Source: Kineosporiaceae bacterium | Lineage (GTDB): Bacteria > Actinomycetota > Actinomycetes > Actinomycetales > Kineosporiaceae | Length of the DNA stretch: 64,000 nt | Assembly (NCBI GenBank): GCA_016713225.1 | Contig: JADJPO010000001.1 | Location: 124,001-188,000, forward strand | Direction: 5' to 3' | Shown here: positions 24,974 through 33,340 of the stretch, one piece after another | Layout of the letters: every line of letters begins with the position of its first letter | Position numbering within the stretch: the stretch's first letter is position 1 | The notes under the pieces: model-generated | The model's input: only the letters and a program-made list of their open reading frames with translations | Databases searched by the model: none | What the model was told of the DNA's origin: nothing | Made by a program: the position numbers and the translations under genes

Positions 24974-26167
24974 GTGACCAGTCAGGTTCCTGACTTCAAG
25001 AACCATCTACCCGTCCGGATCGATTTCGGCCCCGGCTCGCTGGAACGGCTCGGTGACGCGCTGGCAGCCGAGGTCTGCCAGGCGCCCTTCCTGATCGCCG
25101 ACCCTGCCGTGATCGTCCTGCCCGAGATCCAGGAGTTGCTGGCGCAGCTGGTGGGGCTCGGTCACCGCGTGAGCATTGCCGAGGTGCCGGTCGGCGAACC
25201 CACCCTGGCGACGATCGACGCACTCGGTGATCAGCTACGTCAGGCTCACGCCGCCGGCCGGGCGGACATCGTGATCGCCGTCGGCGGCGGCGCGGCGCTG
25301 GACACCGCCAAGGGGGCGCGGCTGCTGCTCACCAACCCCGGCTCCATCCGCCGCTACACCTGGCCGGGCGACCCACAGCCGGTCTCGGCGCCGTTCGTCC
25401 CGCTGATCACGGTGCCGACCACGGCGGGCACCGGCAGCGAGGTGACCGGAGGGGTGGTGATGACCGATCCCGACAGCGGTCTCAAGGTCGCGGCGCCCAG
25501 CCCACACAATCGAGCGCAGTACTGCTTCGTCGACCCGCGGCTCACGCTCAGCCTGCCGGCCGGTCCCACCCTGTGGGGCGGCATCGACGCACTCGGGCAG
25601 GCCATCGGGTCCACGGTGTCCAGCGTGCACACCCCGGTCGGTGACGGTCTCGCCCTCGAGGCCGTGCGGCTGATCGGTCGTGCCCTGCCGGCCGTGATCG
25701 CCGACCTGAGCGACCTCGAGGCGCGCACCGACATGGCTGCCGCCGCCCTGCTGGCCGGCCTGGCGATGAACGTCAGCGAGGCCGGCAGCGAGCACAGTCT
25801 GGCTCATCCGCTCGGTAGCCGGCACCAGCTGCCGCACGGGTTGACGGTGGCGCTGATGTTGGCCGAGTCGATGGAGCACGATCGCCGGTACGTGCCCGCT
25901 CGTCTGGAGCGCGTCGCGGATTCCCTCGGTGAGCCCCCGCTGGGGGCGGGCGAGGCGGCCGACGGACGGCGCGCCGTCCGCGCCGTACAACGGCTGCTGG
26001 CCGAGCTCGGCTGCCCCACGCTGGGCGAGTGCGGGGTGACCGAGGCCGACATCGAGCCACTCACCGATGCCGCGCTGGCGGGCTGGATCCCGGTCGAACC
26101 CGGCCCGTGGACCCGTGACGACATCGCGACCGCCTACCGCCGCGCCCTGGCCCTCACCGTCCGCTGA
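24974..26167 (+). CDS. Iron-containing alcohol dehydrogenase
   Basis: A 397-residue group III dehydrogenase. The NAD-binding GGGAALDTAKG and PTTAGTGSEVT motifs are present; iron ligands are expected from GGIDALGQA and the His-rich segment EAGSEHSLAHPLGSRHQLPHG, which keeps the usual spacing. It interconverts an alcohol and an aldehyde with NAD(P)H. GTG at 24974 with GAGGAG upstream is preferred over the GTG 48 bp earlier. It lies 216 bp after the glutamine synthetase-like gene in the same orientation, perhaps with its own promoter. It converges on the anthranilate synthase gene across a repeat element. Confidence 0.9.
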   Translation: MTSQVPDFKNHLPVRIDFGPGSLERLGDALAAEVCQAPFLIADPAVIVLPEIQELLAQLVGLGHRVSIAEVPVGEPTLATIDALGDQLRQAHAAGRADIVIAVGGGAALDTAKGARLLLTNPGSIRRYTWPGDPQPVSAPFVPLITVPTTAGTGSEVTGGVVMTDPDSGLKVAAPSPHNRAQYCFVDPRLTLSLPAGPTLWGGIDALGQAIGSTVSSVHTPVGDGLALEAVRLIGRALPAVIADLSDLEARTDMAAAALLAGLAMNVSEAGSEHSLAHPLGSRHQLPHGLTVALMLAESMEHDRRYVPARLERVADSLGEPPLGAGEAADGRRAVRAVQRLLAELGCPTLGECGVTEADIEPLTDAALAGWIPVEPGPWTRDDIATAYRRALALTVR

Positions 26168-26192
26168 CAACCCCCACCCCCAACCCACCCCC

Positions 26193-26295
26193 AACCCGCC
26201 CATGCTCCGCAGGTGACCGGTCATACTCCCTGACCGCGGCGCAATTCAGGGCATAACAGGCACGTAGCGCAATCCCTGCGGAGTATGAGCGGGTT
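26193..26295. repeat. 103-bp palindromic intergenic repeat, copy 1
   Basis: Left arm 26193-26213 and right arm 26275-26295 are inverted repeats with two mismatches over 21 bp; the consensus arm begins AACCCGCTCATGCTCCGCAG. A second, weaker left motif (TCATACTCCCTGA) follows about 20 bp inside. It lies between the convergent alcohol dehydrogenase and anthranilate synthase genes. See the finding on the repeat family. Confidence 0.9.
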
Positions 26296-26326
26296 GAGGG
26301 CGACCCCCGGTGGTCCCTTCGGTCCG

Positions 26327-28261
26327 TCACGGGCCGGTCCCGGACACCAGCAGCGCGGCGGCCAGGTCGGCGAGCAGATCGACGCCGTCCGGTGAGAGCA
26401 CCGATTCGAGGTGGAACTGCACCGACGCCCACCGATCGCCGCGCAACGCCACGATCTCGTCGTCGTCCTCGGTCAGGCCGGCCGTCCAGACCTCGACCCC
26501 GGACGGCGCGGCGCCGCGGGGGGCGCGGGCGGTGAAGGTGTTGTAGAAGCCCACCCGGACGTCGCGGCCGAACGCTGCCACCCGCCGCTGCGTGCCCTGG
26601 TACGGCTGCGCCAAGGGCGCGATCACCAACCCGAGCAGGCCGGCCAGGATCTGGTGACTCAGGCAGACCGCGAGCAGTGGACGCCGCCCGGCCAGGCGCG
26701 TGGCGATCACTCCGTGCAGGGCCGCGATCCGGCGATCGCCGAGGTCGCGGGGATCACCAGGGCCCGGGCCGGCCACCAGCAGATCGGCGCGGGCGATCTG
26801 GGCCGGGCTCACGGCATCCCACTGCTCGATGTGAGCCACCATGCCCAGGCGACGCAGCATGTGGGCGAGCATCGCGGTCCAGGCGTCCTCGGCGTCGATC
26901 ACCAGGGCGCGGCGTCCGCGCAACCGCGCGTCGGGGCGATCCGCCTGCTGCTGCAACCAGAACGGCGCCAGGGTGGCGTTGCGCGAGGCGAGGGCGGCGG
27001 CCACCTGAGGATCGTCGGTGAGGTCGGCGGGCAGGGCGCGCCGTGAGGCCTCGGCGGCCTCGGATGCGTTCGCCGTGAAGGCCGCCAACACCCCGGCGGC
27101 CTTGGCGTGGGTCTCGGCCACCTCGTGTTCGGGCACGCTGTGCCGCACCAGGGTGGCCCCGACCGGCACCCTCACCGACCCGTCGTCACCGAGGTAGGCG
27201 GTGCGGATCAGGATCGGGGCGTCGAGCTGCGGCCCGTCCGGCCCGGCCGAGATCAGGGCCGCCATGCCGGAGTAGTAGCCGCGCCCACCGCCCTCGTGTC
27301 GCGCGATCACCTGGCAGGCGTTCTGCACCGGTGACCCGGTCACGGTGGCCGCAAACATGCTCTCGCGCAACACCTCTCGCACGTCGGCGTCGCTGAACCC
27401 GGTGAGCAGGTACTCGGTGTGGGCCAGGTGGGCCATGGGTTTGAGCAGCGGCCCGTGCACCTGCCCGCCCGCCACGGCCAGCCGGCTCATCATCTTCAGT
27501 TCCTCGTCCACCACCATGAACAGCTCCTCGACCTCCTTGCGGTCCGCCAGGAAGGCGAGCAGTTGATCGCGGGTGGGGCCGCCCGGCGGGTAGCGGAACG
27601 TGCCGCTGATCGGGTTCATCACGACCCGCCCGGACGCCGCGCTGAGGTGGCGCTCGGGCGTGGCACCCACCGCGGTCAGGTCACCCAGCTGGACGGCGAA
27701 CGTCCAGTAGGCGCCCCGCTCACCGCGCAGCAATCGGCCCAGGACAGCGAGCGCGGCCCGCACCGGGGGTACCGGCTGCACGGCGCGCAGCTCACGGCGG
27801 ATGACGAAGTTCGCCCCCTCGCCGCGCCCGATCTCGTCCGCGATCACCCGCTTGACGACCTCGGTGTAGGCGTCGTCGTCCAGATCGAAACCCGTTGCGG
27901 TGAGCGGGATGTCGTCGGTTGGCAGCACCTCGAGTGCCTCGGTGCGGGTGAGTTCGTGGCACTCGCGGACCTGCAGGTAGCGCAAGGGAGCGCCGTCATC
28001 GTGGTGGGCATAGCCGAGTTCGGCGACCTGGCGGAACGGCACCATGGCGAACACCGGTGGCATCCCCGGGGCGGGGAGCGGCAGGTCGGCCAACCGCGCG
28101 ACATCGTGGACGTCGTCCGGCTCACCGATCAGCAGGTCGAGGATCGGCTCTGCTGCGGGGTCGTGCCCGCCGCGCTCGGCCTCGTGGCGGCACAGCAGCG
28201 CGAACGGGGGCGGCGAAGGGTCATGGGCGAGAGCGAGCAGCAGGCGGGCGGCGGGGGTCAT
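26327..28261 (-). CDS. Fused anthranilate synthase (TrpE-TrpG / PhzE-type)
   Basis: A 644-residue fusion: a chorismate-binding domain (GEGANFVIRR, MNPISGTFRYPPGG, EELKMMSRLA, TVTGSPVQNAC, GRGYYSGM) and a C-terminal class I glutamine amidotransferase (GPGPGDPRDLG, AVCLSHQILAG with the nucleophile Cys, and QFHLES). It makes anthranilate or 2-amino-2-deoxyisochorismate from chorismate using glutamine-derived ammonia. Such fusions serve tryptophan or phenazine-like pathways in actinobacteria; no phenazine genes adjoin, and a Trp-rich leader peptide upstream argues for tryptophan-responsive control. ATG at 28261 has AAGGAG upstream. Stands alone as a transcription unit. Confidence 0.9.
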   Translation of the reverse strand: MTPAARLLLALAHDPSPPPFALLCRHEAERGGHDPAAEPILDLLIGEPDDVHDVARLADLPLPAPGMPPVFAMVPFRQVAELGYAHHDDGAPLRYLQVRECHELTRTEALEVLPTDDIPLTATGFDLDDDAYTEVVKRVIADEIGRGEGANFVIRRELRAVQPVPPVRAALAVLGRLLRGERGAYWTFAVQLGDLTAVGATPERHLSAASGRVVMNPISGTFRYPPGGPTRDQLLAFLADRKEVEELFMVVDEELKMMSRLAVAGGQVHGPLLKPMAHLAHTEYLLTGFSDADVREVLRESMFAATVTGSPVQNACQVIARHEGGGRGYYSGMAALISAGPDGPQLDAPILIRTAYLGDDGSVRVPVGATLVRHSVPEHEVAETHAKAAGVLAAFTANASEAAEASRRALPADLTDDPQVAAALASRNATLAPFWLQQQADRPDARLRGRRALVIDAEDAWTAMLAHMLRRLGMVAHIEQWDAVSPAQIARADLLVAGPGPGDPRDLGDRRIAALHGVIATRLAGRRPLLAVCLSHQILAGLLGLVIAPLAQPYQGTQRRVAAFGRDVRVGFYNTFTARAPRGAAPSGVEVWTAGLTEDDDEIVALRGDRWASVQFHLESVLSPDGVDLLADLAAALLVSGTGP

Positions 28262-28332
28262 CGGAGCTCCTTCGATCAGGGCTGCTGATCGAGGCTCCGT
28301 CGTGGCGTGCGGCACCACGGGGCACACGGCAA

Positions 28333-28356
28333 CGGCCGCCTCGATCGAGGCGGCCG
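28333..28356 (-). terminator. Attenuator hairpin of the anthranilate synthase leader
   Basis: A perfect 24-bp palindrome (arm CGGCCGCCTCGA) between the leader peptide and the anthranilate synthase start. It lacks a long U-run, as often in high-GC bacteria. In the transcription-attenuation model it would be the terminator that forms when tryptophan is plentiful. Confidence 0.7.
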
Positions 28357-28383
28357 CGGGGTAAGTGCGCGTGGGTGACCGCC

Positions 28384-28416
28384 TAGCCGGCGGGCCACCA
28401 CAGTCGATGGGTCATG
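28384..28416 (-). CDS. trpL: Trp leader peptide (MTHRLWWPAG)
   Basis: A ten-codon open frame with two adjacent Trp codons, upstream of the fused anthranilate synthase in the same orientation. An in-frame GTG two codons earlier gives MRMTHRLWWPAG. The Trp codons lie in the first arm of a GGTGGCCCGCC / GGCGGTCACC hairpin, as expected for ribosome-mediated attenuation. Streptomycete trp leaders also carry Trp runs. It is a regulatory peptide; stalling at Trp codons would favour read-through of the hairpin at 28333-28356. Confidence 0.75.
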
Positions 28417-28463
28417 CGCACGATCCCCACCCTAAGCCACCCAGGTCACCCCGCCCCAACCCA

Positions 28464-28505
28464 AACCCCGCTCATGCTCCGCCGGTGACGGTTACGGTTC
28501 CTGAG
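28464..28505. repeat. Half copy of the palindromic intergenic repeat, copy 2
   Basis: Only the left part is present: an arm starting AACCCCGCTCATGCTCCGC and an inner motif GGTTACGGTTCCTGAG that follows the pattern of copy 1. Similarity ends about 13 bp before the stop codon of the TIR-STAND gene. No right arm was found here or at the 5' end of that gene. Confidence 0.7.
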
Positions 28506-28518
28506 GGCGCGGACCCGG

Positions 28519-31500
28519 CTACCCGGAGCCGGCCGAGGTGACTGGTGGGCCGATCAGCCAGGCGGCGTCCACGAAGGCACGGTCGAACCGCTCGATCTCG
28601 ATGATGATCTGGTCCAGCGCCGGCGTCCCGCCGAGGGCGAACAGCGGCGCCGCGACAGCCGGAACGAAGTCCGAGAGCAGCCGGGCGCGCCGCACCCCGG
28701 TCTGCTCGTGGACGAGCAGCTCGCTGAGCGCCCGCAGCACCCCGTCGGCGTCGTCCTCGACCCGCACCGAGTGCAGCACGGCACCGGCCAACTGACCGTT
28801 GCCGCCGGCCACACACGCCTCCTCGAAGACGGTCAGTCGCCCCAGCTCGGCGCGTTCGCGGGCGATCATGACCTGGTTCCGGAGCAGGTCGAGTGCGACC
28901 TCGTCCTCCTCCCGCTCGGCCAGCCGTTCGGCGGTCTCCGGGTCGGCCACGGCGCACAGCGCCTCGACCCCTGCCTCGAGGACGGTGGACCGGAGCCCGG
29001 GATCCTCGAATGAGGCCCGCTGCAGGGCCCCGATCACCAGGTCCGGCCACCGAGGGGACCAGGCCGCCGGCCCGAGGGGGAGGCTGGAGCTCACGGCCAC
29101 GAGCGCCTGCGCCCGATCGAGTGGGCTCAGGATCGACACCGCCTGATCGACGATCAGCTCGAGCACCCGGAACGCCTCGTCGGCCGATCGGTGGGCGCAG
29201 CGGGCTGTCGTGTCGGCCAGCACCCGCACCGCGCGCGCCTGCACCTCGTTGGCCCCCACGCGCCGACCCGTGAGGTCCGCGATCATGCGGGTCAGGTACA
29301 GGGCGGGCGAGGACACCTCGGCCAGATCCGCGATCTCGGGCACCATGCGTTCGAGCGTGACGAGGGTCGCCGTGATGTCGTGCTGCGCCAGCACTCGGCA
29401 CTGCGCTGCCCGGGCGGTGAAGCTGTCCACGACGTCGTCGGCGCCGACGACGTCGACGACAGCCGCCAGCTCCTCCTCCAGGGGTGTCGAGCGCTCGCCC
29501 AGCGCGCCGACAACCGACGCCAACTGGTCTGCGACGAGCTCGACGGTGTGCACCGACGGCCGAAAGCCCTGGGCCTGGAGCGCTCGAATCCAGCCGAGGA
29601 CGCCGGCCAGCGCCCGGGCGCCTCGGTCGACCTCCACCCCGACCAGACCGGCGGCCACGGTCGTGGCGACCATGAGGCGTTCGTCGCCCCCGGGGACGTC
29701 GTCCGTGCCGGCGAGGAGCAGCTGGGCCAGCTGGTCCGCCAGCACCGGGTCGTCGGGCGCGACGCGAGCGACCAGTGGCGCCGCCGTCCGGAGCGCCTCG
29801 CCGTAGAGCGGGGCACCGCGGCGAGCACTCAGTTCCTCGAGCAGGGCCAGCGCACAGCGAGAACGATCCGCCGCGGCGACGTCATCGGACTGGACGAGCG
29901 CCGCCGTCGCCGCGGACACCGTCGTCACCCAGGTCATCGCGCGCAGAACGCCGGCGATGTGCTGGTGGGCACCGGACTGGTGCAGTGCAGCCACCTGAAT
30001 CCGGCGCAGGACGTCGCAGTCGCCTTCGGGGAGGTGGGCCAGACACAGCGCACTGGCTCGGGCGAGTTCGCGCGTGGCTCGTGCGGGTTCGGCGGCCTGT
30101 GCCCAGACGGCGGCGACCCGGGCTCGGTCGTCGGACGGGATCTGCTCACCGAACTCCTCCACCACGGCTGCCACTCGATCCATTCGCGCCTCCCGAGCCG
30201 CGGTGTCCGGGCCATCGGTGGTGGCGATGAGTCGAAGCAGCCCGAGGGCGACCCTGGCCAGCTCGCGGGGCCTGACGGTGCGCATCAGGTCCACCGCGGC
30301 GTCCCAGTCGCCGGTCCGGGCCAGGGCACCGACCACCACCTCGGTGAAGAGTTCACGGTTGATCGGCATCTCGTGGAAGGACGGATCGGTCGCCTCGACG
30401 GCCAGGGCCAACCACTGCGGCAGCTGGTCGGCGGCGACCTCGCGCAGCTCGACGACCGACGCACAGATCGCGCGAGTGCCCTCGACCTGATCGAACTGCA
30501 GACCGCTGTCGAGCAGCGCCAACGCCTCGGGGGAGCGGCCCAGCCGGATCAGGTGCGGCACGATGCTGGTCAGGGCGGCGCCCAGATAGTCCTCGGATTC
30601 CGCCAAGCACAGTTGCGCCGCCCGCAGCAGGAGGCGGGCCGCCCGATCCTGATCGGGGCCGGCCTGGGGGCGCCACCTGTCCAGCAGCCGGAAGAACGGG
30701 TTCTTCATGAGGGAGCCGTGCCGCAACACCGCCGCCCCGTGATCGACCAGCAGCTCCAGCTCCGACAAGACGGCGTCCGGGGTCAGGGCCTCGAGTGCCG
30801 GCAGCAGCGCCCTGCACACGTACGCCCGGTCCGCAGGGGACTGGATGGTCGCGGCGGCGGCCCGAGCCTGATCGGTGAGGTCGCGCGCTCGCGCCAGATC
30901 GGGGGTGGACGAGCTCAGCGCGGAGGCGAGGGCCCCGAGCGAGGCAGCCCGCAGGACGTCGTCCGGGGCCTGGCGGATGAACTCGTCGACCATCGCGAGC
31001 AGTCGCCCGCGAGCGGCCTCGGGTAGTCCGCGGTCCACGGGCAGCAGCTCCACCAGGTCGACCAGGGCGCCGTACTGCTGGTTCGTCATGCGAATCAGGC
31101 GGATCTCATCCGCCGCGCGCAGCGCGAGCTCGCCGGCGTGGTCGGCACGGCCGTCGTGGTCGTTGCCCTGATCGAGGATCGCCGTCGCCACTGCGGTGAG
31201 CACGCCGACGGCATGGCCTCGGGCGGAGCTGACCTCCCGCAGGCAGGCCAGCGCCCGGTCCACGTCACCGTCCGCGACCCACGCGGTGAAGAGTTCCTCG
31301 GGGAAGGACAGCATGAGTTCCCGGGCGGTCTGACGGGCGACCACGAAGGCAGCGATCCGTGCGTGGTCCGCCTCCGGCACGCCGAGGAGTGCCTTGGCTG
31401 CCGCGTCCAGATCCCGGACGAGGGCTGCATAGGTGCCCAGTACGGACCAGTGCGCCGCGATCCACTCCGCCGAATGGAGTCGATACAGATCGTCGAGTCG

Positions 31501-33234
31501 GCCGGCCTCGAGCAGGTGCGCCCCGAGGGCCGTCAGGGCGTACGGGCTGCGGTGTTGCGGCCACCCTTCGCAATAGGCGAGCAGCCTCCCCCGGTAGTCG
31601 CTGATCTTGCCGATCCGTCGAGGGTCGGCGATGTAGCGGCGAAGCCTGGGGTGCACCAGGCTGTAGCGACCGTCCTCGTGCCGTCGGACCATCCGGCGTA
31701 CCCGCTCGAGGACCTGGTCGAAGAAGTCCCCCGACCAGTCGTCCAGCAGACTCGGGTTGACGGCCTCCAACTCGGCCCGTGACATCGGGCGCACGGCGGC
31801 CGCCAGGGTGCCGAACAGGTCGCGGATCGGGGTGTCGCCAGCCAGCTGCCGAATCTGTTGCCACCAGCGGTCCAGGTAGGCGTCCAGGCCGTGCGGCTGG
31901 TGGGCCACGTCGCGCGGGGTGATCCGGCCCGCGGCGACGTCCTCGGCGAGAAACCGGACGTAGAACGGGTCGGCACCCAGGCGTGGATCGTCCTCGTGGG
32001 CGGCACGTGACATCACCTCGGTCAGCAGGTCGTCGTCGATGATGACGCCGTCGTCCGGGGTGCCGAGTCCGGCGAACAGCTCACGGACCTCCTCCCGGTC
32101 CAGACCGCCGAGTGGCAACGGGGTGACCTGATCCCGAGGGAACTCGTAGTCGGCTCGCCAGTCCTGCCCGACGTCGCGGACGGTGACTATGATGTGCAGA
32201 TTCGGGGGCACCCGCCGACTCAGATAGGGGGCCAGCCGCCAGGAACCGACCTCGTCGAGCCCGTCGAGCACCAGCACCTGGCTGTGTTCACGCGGTGTCT
32301 CGACGAGCTGCTGGTACAGCGCCCGGAGCTCATTGAGCGAGTCCGGAACCTCTTGTGCCGCATCGTCCCAGGCGCTCATCTGTTGCACCACGTTCTGCAG
32401 GAAGAACGTCTCGTCGAGGGTCTCGGCGCCGTACACGGGGGCGAAGAAATGGTAGGCGAAGGCCTCGGGCGTGGCCGCGACGAGGTTGGCCACCAGGGAG
32501 GTCTTGCCGAACCCCGGTGGCGCGGTCACGACCAGGTAGCCACCGTCGCGACGGGCAGCGAACTCCATGATCCGTCGGAACACGTCTCGACGGCCTGTGA
32601 AGATCTGGGTGCGGTCCTCGATCAGGGGCTTGAACGCGGCACGCAGTGGCACCCGAGGGCGGATCGGCACGTAGCGGCCACGTCGGTAGACGTCGAAGTC
32701 GAGCCCGGCACCCACCAGCACCCCCTGCTCGGGTGGCGATGGCCGGGGCATGCCGGGAACCCGGGTCAGGAGCCGCACGAGCTCTTCCAGTTGGGTGTCG
32801 TACTCGAGGTTCTTGCCGCGCAGCATCAGGACGTCGTGGTCGACCAGTGCCCGCAGCGGCGGCGGCAGGTCGGAGGCGAGTGGCACCGGGGTGTCGTCGA
32901 AGGTCACCGGGATGATGGCCTTGCCGAGGTCCAGTGCGGTGGCGAGCTCTTGGCGGACCACGTCGTCCTCGCGATCGAGGCGGCGGCCGCCGTCCGCCGA
33001 CCGGGCGTCCAGCCAGTCCGGTCCGATGAGGGCGAGGAACACCCGGCATGACTGGATGCCCTCCCGCAGGCGTTCGGGGAAGACGCTTCCGGCCTCGAGG
33101 GACTCCCGGTCGAAGAAGATGCGGTCCTTGTCGAATCGGCGACACAGGTCGCGGTAGAGGGCGCGGGCGTGGCCGGCGGCATCGCTGCGCCGATAGCTCA
33201 CGAAGACGAGCGGGTCGACGTCCGTGATCGCCAT
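28519..33234 (-). CDS. TIR-STAND (NACHT-like) NTPase, candidate antiphage protein
   Basis: A 1571-residue protein. Residues about 8-160 form a TIR domain: VFVSYRRSDAAG, IFFDRESLEAGSVFPERL, VFLALIGPDWL, and VRQELATAL whose Glu96 is at the position of the NADase glutamate of SARM1-like TIRs. A STAND-type NTPase follows with Walker A APPGFGKTS (about 238-246) and Walker B VLVLDGLDEVG (about 320-330), then a winged-helix-like region and roughly 1000 residues of Ala/Leu-rich helical repeats suited to ligand sensing. In known TIR-STAND/Avs-type proteins sensing of a phage protein causes oligomerisation and NAD+ depletion; this role is inferred. ATG at 33234, weak ribosome binding site. Base composition like its neighbours. 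Confidence 0.85.
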   Translation of the reverse strand: MAITDVDPLVFVSYRRSDAAGHARALYRDLCRRFDKDRIFFDRESLEAGSVFPERLREGIQSCRVFLALIGPDWLDARSADGGRRLDREDDVVRQELATALDLGKAIIPVTFDDTPVPLASDLPPPLRALVDHDVLMLRGKNLEYDTQLEELVRLLTRVPGMPRPSPPEQGVLVGAGLDFDVYRRGRYVPIRPRVPLRAAFKPLIEDRTQIFTGRRDVFRRIMEFAARRDGGYLVVTAPPGFGKTSLVANLVAATPEAFAYHFFAPVYGAETLDETFFLQNVVQQMSAWDDAAQEVPDSLNELRALYQQLVETPREHSQVLVLDGLDEVGSWRLAPYLSRRVPPNLHIIVTVRDVGQDWRADYEFPRDQVTPLPLGGLDREEVRELFAGLGTPDDGVIIDDDLLTEVMSRAAHEDDPRLGADPFYVRFLAEDVAAGRITPRDVAHQPHGLDAYLDRWWQQIRQLAGDTPIRDLFGTLAAAVRPMSRAELEAVNPSLLDDWSGDFFDQVLERVRRMVRRHEDGRYSLVHPRLRRYIADPRRIGKISDYRGRLLAYCEGWPQHRSPYALTALGAHLLEAGRLDDLYRLHSAEWIAAHWSVLGTYAALVRDLDAAAKALLGVPEADHARIAAFVVARQTARELMLSFPEELFTAWVADGDVDRALACLREVSSARGHAVGVLTAVATAILDQGNDHDGRADHAGELALRAADEIRLIRMTNQQYGALVDLVELLPVDRGLPEAARGRLLAMVDEFIRQAPDDVLRAASLGALASALSSSTPDLARARDLTDQARAAAATIQSPADRAYVCRALLPALEALTPDAVLSELELLVDHGAAVLRHGSLMKNPFFRLLDRWRPQAGPDQDRAARLLLRAAQLCLAESEDYLGAALTSIVPHLIRLGRSPEALALLDSGLQFDQVEGTRAICASVVELREVAADQLPQWLALAVEATDPSFHEMPINRELFTEVVVGALARTGDWDAAVDLMRTVRPRELARVALGLLRLIATTDGPDTAAREARMDRVAAVVEEFGEQIPSDDRARVAAVWAQAAEPARATRELARASALCLAHLPEGDCDVLRRIQVAALHQSGAHQHIAGVLRAMTWVTTVSAATAALVQSDDVAAADRSRCALALLEELSARRGAPLYGEALRTAAPLVARVAPDDPVLADQLAQLLLAGTDDVPGGDERLMVATTVAAGLVGVEVDRGARALAGVLGWIRALQAQGFRPSVHTVELVADQLASVVGALGERSTPLEEELAAVVDVVGADDVVDSFTARAAQCRVLAQHDITATLVTLERMVPEIADLAEVSSPALYLTRMIADLTGRRVGANEVQARAVRVLADTTARCAHRSADEAFRVLELIVDQAVSILSPLDRAQALVAVSSSLPLGPAAWSPRWPDLVIGALQRASFEDPGLRSTVLEAGVEALCAVADPETAERLAEREEDEVALDLLRNQVMIARERAELGRLTVFEEACVAGGNGQLAGAVLHSVRVEDDADGVLRALSELLVHEQTGVRRARLLSDFVPAVAAPLFALGGTPALDQIIIEIERFDRAFVDAAWLIGPPVTSAGSG

Positions 33235-33262
33235 GGGGACATTGTCACCGGGCGGCGGGAGT

Positions 33263-33285
33263 GTCCGCCATGCCGTGGGGCGGAC
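33263..33285 (-). terminator. Possible terminator after cheA
   Basis: An inverted pair GTCCGCC / GGCGGAC with a 9-nt loop lies between the cheA stop and the TIR-STAND start, both leftward. It could end the chemotaxis transcript. No U-run. Confidence 0.35.
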
Positions 33286-33340
33286 CGGTTACGGGGTCCG
33301 CGACCCGTCGCGGCCCGACATCGGGGGAGCGCGGGACCTT

